Shown piece by piece: positions 15,806-15,905 of a stretch of DNA of 15,905 bases. The notes under the pieces were generated by a model that was given only the letters and a program-made list of their open reading frames with translations, ran no database searches and was not told the origin of the DNA. Source of the stretch: an uncultured bacterium (GTDB taxonomy: Bacteria; Bacillota; Clostridia; Christensenellales; Borkfalkiaceae); the NCBI GenBank assembly GCA_934871445.1, contig CAKXBD010000015.1, forward strand, positions 8,903 through 24,807. Direction: 5' to 3'. How positions within the stretch are numbered: position 1 is the stretch's first letter; each line of letters begins with the position of its first letter. The position numbers and the translations under genes are program-made.

Positions 15806-15905
15806 TCAATCCAAAGATTTTTCGGAGTTGACGACGCGGAAGACCACAGAAGATATAGACGTCAGAACAATCGCCACCAATACCGAGCCCGCATAGGTCA
15901 TTCCC
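15806..15905 (-). CDS. Sugar ABC importer permease (MalF-type), C-terminal fragment at window edge
   Basis: Only the last 33 codons are inside the window, reading GMTYAGSVLVAIVLTSISSV and then VFRVVNSEKSLD before a TGA. A hydrophobic final helix followed by a short basic/polar tail, directly before a MalG-type permease gene, is the usual end of a MalF-type permease. The assignment rests mostly on position and this short hydrophobic end. Confidence 0.7.
   Translation of the reverse strand, partial: GMTYAGSVLVAIVLTSISSVVFRVVNSEKSLD

Overview
All genes in this window lie on the minus strand. Dense ORFs, strong AGGAGG-type ribosome binding sites, lipoprotein signal peptides with CGG after the lipid cysteine, an LplB/LplC-type sugar importer without its own ATPase, and a surface protein ending in a GCGS / hydrophobic / KRRERK tail all suggest a Bacillota (probably clostridial, probably gut-associated) genome of medium GC. 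I did not identify the species. The region looks like a carbohydrate-utilisation locus of the Gram-positive kind.

Read in the direction of transcription (right to left), the first operon enters the window already running. It holds the C-terminus of a MalF-type permease (15806-15905), a MalG-type permease (14928-15794), a cytoplasmic ADP-ribosylglycohydrolase-fold protein with C-terminal beta-sandwich domains (12737-14923), a paralogous secreted ADP-ribosylglycohydrolase-fold lipoprotein with a C-terminal carbohydrate-binding-like module (10942-12735), and a large surface protein with three carbohydrate-binding-like modules and a cysteine-containing C-terminal anchor (8723-10918). A 13-bp perfect-stem terminator at 8561-8600 closes it.

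A roughly 660-bp noncoding stretch (7896-8560) with several inverted repeats precedes an AraC-family regulator (6960-7895), which has its own terminator (6821-6860). Directly downstream is a near-ideal sigma-A promoter (TTGAAA, 17 bp, TATACT). Just upstream of its -35 are two copies of TCAACATT spaced exactly 21 bp apart, the geometry expected for AraC-type activator half-sites.

That promoter drives the second operon: a GH4 NAD-dependent glycosidase (5390-6697), a nucleoside hydrolase (4473-5384), an LplB/YteP-type permease (3575-4510), an LplC/YtcP-type permease broken by an apparent frameshifting deletion (2596-3566), an LplA-type solute-binding lipoprotein with a TTG start (964-2553), and a secreted right-handed beta-helix protein cut by the window edge (1-953).

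Inferred working model: surface and secreted proteins (carbohydrate-binding protein, lipoprotein hydrolase, beta-helix protein) bind and trim an external glycoconjugate. Two ABC importers bring in fragments, and cytoplasmic enzymes (GH4, nucleoside hydrolase, second ADP-ribosylglycohydrolase-fold protein) take them apart. The pairing of two ADP-ribosylglycohydrolase-fold enzymes with a nucleoside hydrolase is the most unusual aspect. It suggests either scavenging of ribosylated or ADP-ribosylated compounds or use of these folds on an unrecognised sugar linkage. The substrate cannot be read from the sequence.
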